Source: Spirosoma rhododendri | GTDB lineage: Bacteria > Bacteroidota > Bacteroidia > Cytophagales > Spirosomataceae | Assembly: GCF_012849055.1 (NCBI RefSeq) | Contig: NZ_CP051677.1 | Coordinates: forward strand, 5,223,001-5,287,000 | Reading direction: 5' to 3' | Length of the DNA stretch: 64,000 nucleotides | Shown here: piece after piece, positions 8,160 through 15,789 of the stretch | Layout of the letters: each line of letters opens with the position of its first letter | How positions within the stretch are numbered: position 1 is the stretch's first letter | Position numbers and translations under genes: made by a program | Notes under the pieces: model-generated | The model's database searches: none | What the model was told of the DNA's origin: nothing | Seen by the model: the letters and a program-made list of their open reading frames with translations, nothing else

Positions 8160-8948
8160 TTAAACCGGAGGAATACCTACGCTCGACCAGCCTCCGTCGA
8201 CTACCAGACTCTGCCCGGTGATCTGACCCGATGCGGGCGACAGCAGAAACAGTGCGGCATTGGCAATATCCTCGACCGTGCCAGGCCGACCCATCGGCGT
8301 AATCCGCGACCAGATGGGGATATAATCCGGATCGTCGAGCGTGCGTTCGGTCAGCGTGGCACCGGGCGCAATCGCGTTAACGGTGATACCGAGGGGCGAA
8401 AAGTCGATAACGAGTTGCTTTACCAGCATCTCCAGTCCCGCTTTGGTCATGCTGTAGACGGGTAAGCCGGGATGACCGATATGCCCCACCACCGACGATA
8501 TAAACAGCACACGCCCCCCGCGCTCCCGCAACGTGTTCGCCTGTTTGCGCATCTGCATGGCCGCCCGCTGCGCCAGAAAAAAGCTACCCCGCAGATTGAG
8601 ATCAACAATTTTCTGAAAGGCTTCCGGGGTGGTCGTGAAAATATCACCGAAAACCGTGATACCCGCGTTCGCTATCGCCATATCAACCGACCCGAACCGG
8701 TCGACAGCGGTATCGACCATGTGCTGCACGAAAGCCACGTCCGATGCATCGCCGGGGCAGGCTTCACAGACGCCCCCCGCCTGCCGGATCGTTTCCGCAG
8801 CGTTTTCGGCCGATGCCGCGTCAAAATCGTTGAGCAGCACCTGCGTTCTCTGCCGGGCCAGTGCCTGCGCGATGGCGAAACCAATGCCGGTACCCGCCCC
8901 GGTGATGATTGCCGTCCGGGACACGGCCGTCGATTCATTCGTCAGCAT
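8160..8948 (-). CDS. Short-chain dehydrogenase/reductase
   Basis: 262 aa, classical SDR. The cofactor motif TGAGTGIG is at residues 16-23, NAG at 94-96, and catalytic Y165 and K169 are in YSMTK with the serine at 151-152. D41 after the second beta strand suggests NAD(H) preference. The sequence is closest in style to glucose 1-dehydrogenase or 3-ketoacyl reductase-like SDRs, and the substrate is open. The gene is preceded by a perfect 23-bp hairpin at 8981-9062. Confidence 0.85.
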   Translation of the reverse strand: MLTNESTAVSRTAIITGAGTGIGFAIAQALARQRTQVLLNDFDAASAENAAETIRQAGGVCEACPGDASDVAFVQHMVDTAVDRFGSVDMAIANAGITVFGDIFTTTPEAFQKIVDLNLRGSFFLAQRAAMQMRKQANTLRERGGRVLFISSVVGHIGHPGLPVYSMTKAGLEMLVKQLVIDFSPLGITVNAIAPGATLTERTLDDPDYIPIWSRITPMGRPGTVEDIANAALFLLSPASGQITGQSLVVDGGWSSVGIPPV

Positions 8949-8980
8949 AGAAAAGAAACGTAGTTGTTATGTTGTCCTCG

Positions 8981-9062
8981 ACAGCATCCTGCTGTCGGAG
9001 CCGTAGGCTAAGTGCGGTTGGCTAGTTTAGCCGCTATCGCGGCTCCGACAGCAGGATGCTGT
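8981..9062. repeat. Perfect 23-bp inverted repeat
   Basis: Arms 8981-9003 and 9040-9062 are exact reverse complements (start ACAGCATCCTGCTGTCGG). The loop contains further GGCTA/TAGCC pairs. It lies between the amidase stop and the SDR start, both on the minus strand. Confidence 0.8.
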
Positions 9063-9138
9063 TGGGAACAACACAATCAATTCAACTAAACGGCTTGGCT
9101 TAGACCGCCCAGGCAACTAAGCCACGCGGGGCCGGGTT

Positions 9139-10125
9139 TTACTGTGCGTTGTGGTCGTCCAGCAGTCCCTGCGCCAGCCAGGTAGCCAGTGCCTGCCGGT
9201 TGCTGGCCAGCAGAAATCGTTTCTGGTCCTGTCGGTTCTGGATATTCCCCAGTTCGATAAACACCGTTGGGGCCTGACTTTTCCGCACCACGTACAACTC
9301 GCTACGCGTGCTGACATTACCCACGTACGGGCGACTGGGCCGGTAGCGCCGGTAATTCGATGCAAATCGCTTATGAATACGATCCGCTAACCGTTTGCCC
9401 ACGGCACTGTTGGCATGGTGGTAGAAAAATACGTCGATCATCTGCCCCCGGCTTCGACTGTCGACGTGGATCGTTACCAGCCGCTGATACGCCCCTTTGT
9501 GCCTGGCATACAGCCGATTCACGGCCGACGTTGTCTGGTTCAGCCGGGCGAGCTGATTCAGCGGAATGCGCTGCCCCGAATACGACACCTCGTCATTATC
9601 CAGTTTCAGCACGGCATCGTTGCGGATGCCATCGTTGGGGTCGCGCACCATCATGTACACGGTTGCCCCCTGTTGTTTAAGGAGTTGCGCCAGCCGCATC
9701 GTTACGTCGTAGGCATATTCATCTTCGGCCAACCGAAACCGGCCATACCGCCCGATCGCGCCCGGATCGGGGCCGCCGTGGCCCGATGCCAGGTAGTAAA
9801 CCGTTCCCCGCAACGATTTTGATTTGCTGATTCGTCGGGCTGGAATCCGGGTGGCGACACGCCCTTTCTTTGTTTTTAGTTTGACCGTTTGTCGCCTGAC
9901 AATGAGTTTACCCCGACCGGGCTGCTTACGGTTCTTACCGAGTACCGGTTTGCGAAGGGCAGAGTGAGTAACCCGTTTTTTCGGCGCGGTACGCCCGTGC
10001 GAGCGTTCGTGTGGTGGGCGATGGGCAAGAGTAGCCGCATCGGCCGACTGCGGGGTAAGGAGCACCCAGCCGATCAGCAGTTGGGCAAACAGTAGGAAAC
10101 GAATCAACAGCACAGATCGAGACAA
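9139..10125 (-). CDS. N-acetylmuramoyl-L-alanine amidase (Amidase_3)
   Basis: About 328 aa. The catalytic domain starts at YYLASGHGGPDPGA, where the histidine is the first zinc ligand. E in AEDEYAYDV is the second, H in LVTIHVDSR the third, and E in TVFIELGNIQN the catalytic residue. It cleaves the amide bond between muramic acid and the peptide stem in the periplasm. The N-terminus is a signal peptide (about SVLLIRFLLFAQLLIGW) followed by a basic linker. There is no ATG upstream of the domain. A longer frame would begin at a TTG inside a terminator (10218), upstream of a good promoter at 10133-10163, so I place the start at TTG 10125. GTG at 10113 or TTG at 10107 are equally possible. Confidence 0.85.
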   Translation of the reverse strand: MSRSVLLIRFLLFAQLLIGWVLLTPQSADAATLAHRPPHERSHGRTAPKKRVTHSALRKPVLGKNRKQPGRGKLIVRRQTVKLKTKKGRVATRIPARRISKSKSLRGTVYYLASGHGGPDPGAIGRYGRFRLAEDEYAYDVTMRLAQLLKQQGATVYMMVRDPNDGIRNDAVLKLDNDEVSYSGQRIPLNQLARLNQTTSAVNRLYARHKGAYQRLVTIHVDSRSRGQMIDVFFYHHANSAVGKRLADRIHKRFASNYRRYRPSRPYVGNVSTRSELYVVRKSQAPTVFIELGNIQNRQDQKRFLLASNRQALATWLAQGLLDDHNAQ

Positions 10126-10132
10126 TAAGCGA

Positions 10133-10163
10133 CAAAGGTATTTCTCAATACGCTGTGGGCCAA
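10133..10163 (-). promoter_or_regulatory. Bacteroidota-type promoter for the amidase
   Basis: On the minus strand TACCTTTG (10140-10133) matches the -7 consensus TAnnTTTG exactly. TTG at 10163-10161 stands 20 nt upstream as the -33 element. Transcription would start near 10127. Confidence 0.6.
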
Positions 10164-10216
10164 GCCCGTCGTATACCGGCCTTATCCAATGGGGCAGATT
10201 CAGTACGGTAGGGCAC

Positions 10217-10249
10217 AAAAAAAGCGGACGGAGTAAACTCCATCCGCTT
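10217..10249 (-). terminator. Rho-independent terminator, minus strand
   Basis: AAGCGGATGGAG pairs with CTCCGTCCGCTT (one bulge/mismatch) and is followed on the minus strand by seven T. It lies downstream of osmC and of the candidate RNA. Confidence 0.85.
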
Positions 10250-10376
10250 CAGGCTAACCACTTAGATACGGGGGTAAATTTCTGATTTGATGCCGGGCAT
10301 TATCTCCTCGACCGCCTAGTCTACTCCCCAATGCTCGGGCACCAAATCAAAGGCTATTATCACAGGTTACGGTAGA
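10217..10376 (-). ncRNA. Candidate structured RNA or 3' element after osmC
   Basis: Between the osmC stop and the terminator the minus strand holds a long pairing: TGATTTGGTGCC with GGCATCAAATCA (one G-U), then GCATT with AATGC. It closes a purine-rich loop (GGGGAGTAGAC, then GAGGAGAT). The same stretch also reads as a GTG-started frame of 15 codons, a TAG, and 16 more in-frame codons containing GAGGAGATAATG. I do not recognise an RNA family. It could be a small RNA, an osmC 3' UTR product, or the remains of a small gene. Confidence 0.35.
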
Positions 10377-10793
10377 TTAAGCAAGTGTCGATTCAACGCT
10401 GATTTCGGCGTTGAACAGTTTCGAAATCGGGCAGTTGTGTTCAGCGTGGTCAACCAGTTCGTCGAACTTCGCTTTGTCGAGACCCGGAACCGCAGCGTCG
10501 AGTTTCAGCTTCGAGCTGGTGATCGCTCCGTCCTCCAGCGTGATCGTGCACTGAACGTCCAGCGTATCGGCCGTAAAGCCAGCCTGCTGAATATTGAAGG
10601 CCAGTTGCATGGCGAAACAGCCAGCGTGGGCAGCAGCAACCAGTTCTTCAGGATTCGTACCAACACCATCTTCAAAACGAGTGTTGAACGAATATTGAGT
10701 TTTATTTAAAACAGTGCTGTCAGTTGTCAGCGAACCTTTGCCATCTTTGCCTGCACCAGCCCAGTGTGCAGACGCTTTACGTGCGATTTTCAT
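10377..10793 (-). CDS. OsmC family peroxidase
   Basis: 138 aa, the normal length for OsmC. The two redox cysteines are C59 in AAHAGCFAM and C121 in HNCPIS, as in organic hydroperoxide reductases of the OsmC/Ohr group. Family members reduce organic hydroperoxides with a cysteine pair in the cytoplasm. The N-terminal [15 protein letters not shown] and the [12 protein letters not shown] motif indicate OsmC rather than Ohr. It is divergent from a Crp/Fnr-type regulator with a 111-nt spacer, so that regulator may control it. Confidence 0.92.
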   Translation of the reverse strand: MKIARKASAHWAGAGKDGKGSLTTDSTVLNKTQYSFNTRFEDGVGTNPEELVAAAHAGCFAMQLAFNIQQAGFTADTLDVQCTITLEDGAITSSKLKLDAAVPGLDKAKFDELVDHAEHNCPISKLFNAEISVESTLA

Positions 10794-10830
10794 AACTCTG
10801 TTTAGCTTGTGTTATGTTAAATTGATGGTT

Positions 10831-10838
10831 CAAAGGTA
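10831..10838 (-). promoter_or_regulatory. -7 promoter box of osmC
   Basis: On the minus strand TACCTTTG matches TAnnTTTG exactly, 38 nt before the osmC ATG. No clear TTG -33 element is present at the usual distance, which would fit activator-dependent expression. Confidence 0.5.
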
Positions 10839-10904
10839 AAGCCGCCTATCCGCCCGTTTTTTCACCTATGTTAAAAAGCGTCGAGCCCTATTCTTTTCCC
10901 TGAC

Positions 10905-11498
10905 ATGACTTCTGCTCAACAAGCCGTGTTGCACCAGCACCTTTATCAATTTGCGGGTCTGTCCGAAGCCGACAGGCAACTGGCGGATCCTTTCTGGCAG
11001 GTTCGTCACATGGCCCGCCCTGACCTGTTTACGTTTACCAATTCCGTCTGCCGGCAGCTTGGCTTTGTTTTAAAAGGCCTCTTCCGGGTGTACTACGTCG
11101 ACCCGCGTACCGATCAGGAACACAACATGTATTTTCTGGCAGAGCACACGTTCCTGACGTCGTTGAAGGGCCTGCTCACCCAGACAACCTGCCCCTACCT
11201 GATCGAAGCCCTCGAAGATTGCGAACTACTGGTGATCGACTATGATCGTTTGTTACAGCTTTACACGCAATCTCACGGCTGGGAGCACTTCGGCCGGTTA
11301 TTGGCCGAGCAGTACTTCATGATCAACCAGAGTCGGTCGGAAAGTTTACTGACCCAGACGGCCGAAGAACGGTACATCGACCTGCTCGATAACCACCCCG
11401 ACATTCTGAATCGCGTATCGCTGGGCCATATTTCGTCGTACCTGGGTATCAAAGGCCCCTCGCTGAGCCGTATCCGCGCCCAGGTTGCAAAGCGGTAA
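10905..11498 (+). CDS. Crp/Fnr family transcriptional regulator
   Basis: 197 aa. Residues about 20-125 form a cyclic-nucleotide-binding-like beta roll (VLKGLFRVYYVDPRTDQEHNMYFL, then the ECLL/CELLVIDYDRL segment). The C-terminal part ends in a short helix-turn-helix (VSLGHISSYLGIKGPSLSRIR). The cluster-binding cysteines of Fnr are absent, and this compact form is very common in Bacteroidota. The ligand is unknown. The gene is divergent from osmC and convergent with the RES toxin gene 15 nt away. Confidence 0.9.
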   Translation: MTSAQQAVLHQHLYQFAGLSEADRQLADPFWQVRHMARPDLFTFTNSVCRQLGFVLKGLFRVYYVDPRTDQEHNMYFLAEHTFLTSLKGLLTQTTCPYLIEALEDCELLVIDYDRLLQLYTQSHGWEHFGRLLAEQYFMINQSRSESLLTQTAEERYIDLLDNHPDILNRVSLGHISSYLGIKGPSLSRIRAQVAKR

Positions 11499-11513
11499 CT
11501 TTTCTGGACAGGA

Positions 11514-11969
11514 TTACGATAACAGGCGGGTATCGATAGCAAACGGTATGTTTTCAATGATCCGCACGGCAGTACGAAAATCGGGATGTAGTATGTGAAT
11601 GAGATAATTGCGGGACCGGCTGACGATGGCAGACGGCACAGACACGGTCAACTCGTTGGGTGTCGACAGCCAGTCAGCCAGATAGGCTTGTACTGATTCA
11701 ACCTCTGTTTCGGCCTGCCAGTCCACCGGTAGATCGGTTATCGACACGGCCCGGTGGCCGTCTGGGATTTCCAATACCAGCAACTGAAAAGCGGGGACAA
11801 AAGCCGGATTCAGGTGCGCAATGATTTCCAGTAGGGCCAGTTCGGGCGTGGCCGACGTATACAGAATGGGAACCCCCTTCGGATTCCACCGCCCACCAGC
11901 CCGGCGCGCGCCTTCGGCCGACAGCGGATCATTGATGTACGCACTTTTGTATAAGCGATAAACCAGCAT
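11514..11969 (-). CDS. RES domain toxin
   Basis: 151 aa. The RES fold is indicated by an N-terminal YRLYKSAYINDPLSAEGARR, GGRWNPKG (the R), LALLEIIAHL (the E) and VPSAIV (the S). These are the residues that name the domain. RES toxins such as MbcT and ParT attack NAD+ or ADP-ribosylate a cytoplasmic target. The start codon overlaps the stop of the upstream antitoxin by one base (TGATG), typical of coupled toxin-antitoxin genes. Confidence 0.9.
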   Translation of the reverse strand: MLVYRLYKSAYINDPLSAEGARRAGGRWNPKGVPILYTSATPELALLEIIAHLNPAFVPAFQLLVLEIPDGHRAVSITDLPVDWQAETEVESVQAYLADWLSTPNELTVSVPSAIVSRSRNYLIHILHPDFRTAVRIIENIPFAIDTRLLS

Positions 11970-12391
11970 CAGGCGTACACTCCGTATTCGATGCGGGTCA
12001 GCACGTCGTCAACCAGCGTAAAGCCACTGATTGTGTTCAGCAACGCAAGTGGTGGCTGATTTTTCAACTCCCGTAATGGGTAGCGTAACCAGTTGGCCAG
12101 CGCATCGGTCCGCCCGTCGAACACCAGTAGCCCGTGGGCGGCCAGATTTTCCAGCAACAGCAACCGCTCCGACGATGGGCTATCCAGTAGTCCCTCGCTC
12201 CGAAAGCGATGCAGGGTCCGTTCGGCGATCTGAAGAACAAGGGCTAGTTCTTTAAACGTCAGACCCAGCAGATTTGCCAGTTGGTCGGCCTGTTGCGTAC
12301 CAACCCGTTGCTGCGCCTGCTCAATGATCGTAAAGCCAGACGCGCGCCTGGGTTGGTAACTGCTTTGTTGTTGTCGGGGGATCGCAGCCAT
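11969..12391 (-). CDS. Xre/MbcA/ParS-type antitoxin
   Basis: 140 aa. The N-terminal half contains an Xre-like helix-turn-helix (VGTQQADQLANLLGLTFKEL, then LQIAERTLHRFRSEG). The C-terminal half is the MbcA/ParS toxin-binding region (FDGRTDALANWLRYPLREL, ending in DDVLTRIEYGVYA). It neutralises the RES toxin encoded immediately downstream and probably represses the pair. The operon is preceded by a perfect 39-bp hairpin that separates it from the dehydratase gene. Confidence 0.9.
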   Translation of the reverse strand: MAAIPRQQQSSYQPRRASGFTIIEQAQQRVGTQQADQLANLLGLTFKELALVLQIAERTLHRFRSEGLLDSPSSERLLLLENLAAHGLLVFDGRTDALANWLRYPLRELKNQPPLALLNTISGFTLVDDVLTRIEYGVYA

Positions 12392-12463
12392 AGGTTCAAC
12401 TAGTTAAGTAAAAGTAACTGCTTTTTAGCAACCATACTACTGCCAATTGACAACAAAGCTTCT

Positions 12464-12565
12464 ATTGACAGGATTACAGCCGGGCCGCCGGGCGGATTGA
12501 CAGGATTTCTCACTTCTATAAAATCATGTCAATCCGCCCGGCGGCCCGGCTGTAATCCTGTCAAT
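12464..12565. repeat. Perfect 39-bp inverted repeat, GACAGGATTACAG family
   Basis: Arms 12464-12502 and 12527-12565 are exact reverse complements around a 24-nt loop. Each arm holds two copies of ATTGACAGGATT flanking a GC-rich centre. The right arm ends 3 nt before the dehydratase stop. A related element with the same word is at 31188-31334. Confidence 0.85.
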
Positions 12566-12568
12566 AAA

Positions 12569-14275
12569 TTAATGACTATCGCGCCGAACGATGCTGCCGG
12601 AGCCTCCTTTTAGAAAGTCGAAGTCGGCCCCTTCGTGCGCCTGCGTGACGTGCTGAATGTACAGGTTCACGTAGCCCCGCCCGTAGCCCAGATCAGGCGC
12701 GATAAATTGCGACTGACGCTCGGCCAGTTCCTCGTCCGATACATGCAGATGCAGGCTGCGGTTTGTTACGTCGAGCGTAATCTGATCGCCGTTTTGCACC
12801 AGGGCGAGGTTGCCGCCAACCGCCGATTCGGGCGACACGTGCAGCACCACCGTGCCGAAGCCCGTACCACTCATCCGCCCGTCGGAGATACGAACCATGT
12901 CGTGAACACCCAGCGCGAGAATTTTGGCGGGGAGCTGCATATTCCCCACTTCGGGCATACCCGGATAGCCCTTCGGCCCTACGTTTTTCAGCACCAGCAC
13001 ACAATCGGGGTCGACGTCGAGCGCGGGGTCGTCGATGCGGGCTTTGTAATCGTCGATGTTTTCAAACACCACCGCCCGGCCCGTATGCTGCATGAGCGCG
13101 GGCGTTGCCGCCGACGGTTTCAGCACGGCCCCGTTCGGGCACAGGTTGCCCCGCAGCACAGCAATGCCCGACTCCGGTTTGAACGGCTTTGTAACGCTAC
13201 CAATCACAGCCGGGTCATAGCATTGCGCGTCGGCGCAGTTTTCACCGATGGTATGGCCGTTGACTGTCAGCGCGTCGGTATGGATGAAATTCTCCAGTTC
13301 GCGGATCACGGCGGGCAGGCCACCGGCGTAGAACAGGTCTTCTACGAAATGTTCACCCGATGGTTGCAGGTTGGTCAGCAGGGGGATTTGGGCCGAAAGC
13401 CGGTCGAAATCGTCCAGCGACAGCTCGATACCGACGCGCCCCGCGATAGCCGTCAGGTGCAGAATAAAGTTGGTCGATCCGCCGAGGGCCGCGTTGATCA
13501 TAATCGCATTTTCAAACGCCTTGCGCGTCAGTAGCTGCGACGGTGTTACGCCTTCGCGTACCAGCTCGACCATGCGCGCACCCGTCAGGTGGGCCAGCAC
13601 TTTCCGGCGCGAATCGGCAGCGGGGATCGTGGCATTGTCGGGCAGGGCCAGTCCCAGCGATTCGACCATGGCGGCCATCGTAGAGGCCGTTCCCATGACG
13701 GCGCAGTGCCCCTGCGAACGGGCCATCCCCGCTTCAGCCGCCACAAACTCAGCCTGACTCATCTCGCCCATTTTGAAGGCTTCGGCAAACCGCCACAGGT
13801 CGCTCGTACCGATCTTACGTCCCTGAAAACGACCGGCCAGCATCGGCCCGCCCGACACAACCATCGTGGGAATGTCGACGCTACACGCGCCCATCACCAG
13901 CGACGGGGTCGTTTTGTCACAGCCGCACATCAGGATCACGCCGTCGAGCGAGTTGCCCCGGATACTTTCTTCGACGTCCATACTGGCCAGGTTGCGAAAC
14001 AGCATGGCTGTGGGTTTGATCTGGCACTCACCCAGCGACATCACCGGGAATTCGAGCGGAAAGCCGCCTGCTTCCCAGACACCCCGCTTGATGGCTTCGG
14101 CCAGTTCGCGGAAGTGGGCGTTGCAGGGCGTCAGTTCCGACCAGGTATTGCAGATTCCGATGACGGGCTTTCCTTCAAATTCGTGGTGCGGAAAGCCCTG
14201 ATTTTTCATCCAGGCGCGGTAAATGAAGCCGTCTTTTCCGGTGCGGCCGAACCAGTCCTGCGAGCGTAAAGGCAT
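12569..14275 (-). CDS. IlvD/Edd family sugar-acid dehydratase
   Basis: 568 aa. The three cluster cysteines of the family are C51 (ELTPCNAHF), C119 (MCGCDKTTP) and C191 (QGHCAVMGTAST), indicating a [2Fe-2S] or [4Fe-4S] dehydratase. The N-terminus RSQDWFGRTGKDGFIYRAW is characteristic of L-arabinonate and related aldonate dehydratases rather than of dihydroxy-acid dehydratase. The likely reaction is aldonate to 2-keto-3-deoxy-aldonate plus water in the cytoplasm. No partner pathway gene is adjacent, although a GH43 arabinanase lies further along the window. It is divergent from the CitMHS operon. Confidence 0.88.
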   Translation of the reverse strand: MPLRSQDWFGRTGKDGFIYRAWMKNQGFPHHEFEGKPVIGICNTWSELTPCNAHFRELAEAIKRGVWEAGGFPLEFPVMSLGECQIKPTAMLFRNLASMDVEESIRGNSLDGVILMCGCDKTTPSLVMGACSVDIPTMVVSGGPMLAGRFQGRKIGTSDLWRFAEAFKMGEMSQAEFVAAEAGMARSQGHCAVMGTASTMAAMVESLGLALPDNATIPAADSRRKVLAHLTGARMVELVREGVTPSQLLTRKAFENAIMINAALGGSTNFILHLTAIAGRVGIELSLDDFDRLSAQIPLLTNLQPSGEHFVEDLFYAGGLPAVIRELENFIHTDALTVNGHTIGENCADAQCYDPAVIGSVTKPFKPESGIAVLRGNLCPNGAVLKPSAATPALMQHTGRAVVFENIDDYKARIDDPALDVDPDCVLVLKNVGPKGYPGMPEVGNMQLPAKILALGVHDMVRISDGRMSGTGFGTVVLHVSPESAVGGNLALVQNGDQITLDVTNRSLHLHVSDEELAERQSQFIAPDLGYGRGYVNLYIQHVTQAHEGADFDFLKGGSGSIVRRDSH

Positions 14276-14475
14276 TGGTAGTCAGTTTGTCGTTGGCAGG
14301 GTGCGGTTTCCAGCCCGATCATGTTCCGGTTTTCGCGCACAACCCATTGGCGTAAAGGTAGGCAACGGCTCCTTTTTACTTTGCTTAGCGAGTAATCCTC
14401 CAACTCCGATGCCTGTGCCCGCCCAATTACGCCTTGTGCTGTGCTGTCTATCGGTTCGCTGCCTCTCGATGCCCT

Positions 14476-15789
14476 ATGGAACCTGCTAATCCGCTACTTG
14501 CCCTGCTTGGTTTTGCGACCATCGCCATTTTCCTGCTGCTAATCATTTCCAAACGGTTATCGGTCAACACCGCGCTGGTACTGGTACCGCTGGCGATGGG
14601 GGTTCTGGCCGGGTTTTCACCAAAGGAACTGGGCGAGATGATTCTGGCCGGTATCAAGCAGGTAGCCCCGACGGGTATTCTGCTGATGTTCGCCGTATTG
14701 TATTTCGCCACCATGCTCGACGCCGGGCTGTTCGATCCGGTCATTGCCGCCATCATTCGTTACGTACAGGGCGACCCGCTCAAAGTCATCGTCGGCACGG
14801 CCATTCTGACGATGATCGTGCACCTCGACGGCGACGGTACGGCTACGTTTATGATCGTGATGTCGGCCTTTCTGCCCATCTATCGGCAGTTGCGGATCAA
14901 TCGGCTGATTCTGCCGGGCATCGTGGCTCTGAGCGTCGGGCCGCTGCACCTGGTCCCCTGGTCGGGCACGTCGGCGCGGGCCATTTCCACGCTTAAAACC
15001 GATGCCGCTCAACTTATTGCGCCCAACATTCCGGCTATTCTGGCAGGGATCGTCTGGGTGCTGGCCGTAGCGTACTGGTTTGGTCTGAAGGAGCGCAAAC
15101 GACTCGGCGTCAACGCCCTGACGTTTGTTCACCACGATAACCTGACCGACACGCAGCGGCAGCTTCGGCGACCTAAACTGGTCTGGCTCAACGCCATACT
15201 GACCATCGGCCTGATTCTTACGCTGATGAAAGGCTGGGTGCCAGCCCCGGCCCTGTTTGTTACGGCGAGTGCGCTGGCACTGCTGATTAATTACCCGAAA
15301 CTGACCGAACAGCAGCAGGTGTTACGCGCCCACGGCAACAACATCTTCATGGTGTCGAGCATGATCTTTGCCGCCGGGGTGTTCTCGGGTATCCTGACCG
15401 GCTCCAAGATGATCGACGCGATGGCAGGCTCGCTCGTGTCGGCTATTCCGGCGCATCATGCCGCCTGGATACCGACGCTGACGGCCATTACGAGTATGCC
15501 CGCCAGCCTGCTCTTCACGCCCGATGCTTACTACTTCGGTGTCATTCCCATCGTTAGTCAGTCGGCCGCGCAGTTTGGTATCAATCCGCTCGAAATTGGG
15601 CGGGCGGCTTTGTTAGGTCAGATGACCGTCGGCTTCCCGCTTAGTCCACTCACCGCGTCCACGTTTCTACTGGTTGGCTTGGCCGAGGTCGATCTGGGCG
15701 ACCATCAGCGGTTTACGCTCAAATGGGCGTTCGGCACGACAATCGTTATGACCATCGTAGCACTACTTACCGGCTCTATTCATCTATGA
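14476..15789 (+). CDS. CitMHS family citrate/carboxylate:H+ symporter
   Basis: 437 aa from ATG 14476; a TTG-started extension to 14434 is less likely. About twelve hydrophobic segments begin at LLALLGFATIAIFLLLIIS. The CitMHS family is shown by HLDGDGTATFMIVMSAFLP and LVPWSGTSARA in the middle, and by LFTPDAYYFGVIPI and the GFPLSPLTASTFLLVGLAEV segment near the end. Members import metal-citrate complexes or related carboxylates. Its stop overlaps the AtuA start by ATGA, so transport and the AtuA pair are made together. The substrate in this operon is probably a carboxylate handled by AtuA, which is inference. Confidence 0.9.
   Translation: MEPANPLLALLGFATIAIFLLLIISKRLSVNTALVLVPLAMGVLAGFSPKELGEMILAGIKQVAPTGILLMFAVLYFATMLDAGLFDPVIAAIIRYVQGDPLKVIVGTAILTMIVHLDGDGTATFMIVMSAFLPIYRQLRINRLILPGIVALSVGPLHLVPWSGTSARAISTLKTDAAQLIAPNIPAILAGIVWVLAVAYWFGLKERKRLGVNALTFVHHDNLTDTQRQLRRPKLVWLNAILTIGLILTLMKGWVPAPALFVTASALALLINYPKLTEQQQVLRAHGNNIFMVSSMIFAAGVFSGILTGSKMIDAMAGSLVSAIPAHHAAWIPTLTAITSMPASLLFTPDAYYFGVIPIVSQSAAQFGINPLEIGRAALLGQMTVGFPLSPLTASTFLLVGLAEVDLGDHQRFTLKWAFGTTIVMTIVALLTGSIHL

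Noticed and set aside
10217..10376. tRNA, tmRNA or SRP RNA
   Set aside because: There is no CCA end, T-loop GGTTCGAAT, tag peptide or GGAAGGAAG SRP motif. Kept only as an unclassified candidate.
10251..10376. Recoded (pyrrolysine-type) reading through the TAG
   Set aside because: Bacteroidota are not known to use pyrrolysine and no pyl genes are visible. The in-frame continuation is noted but not taken as recoding.
12635..13534. 299-aa open frame on the plus strand
   Set aside because: Antisense to the dehydratase, which has all cluster cysteines.
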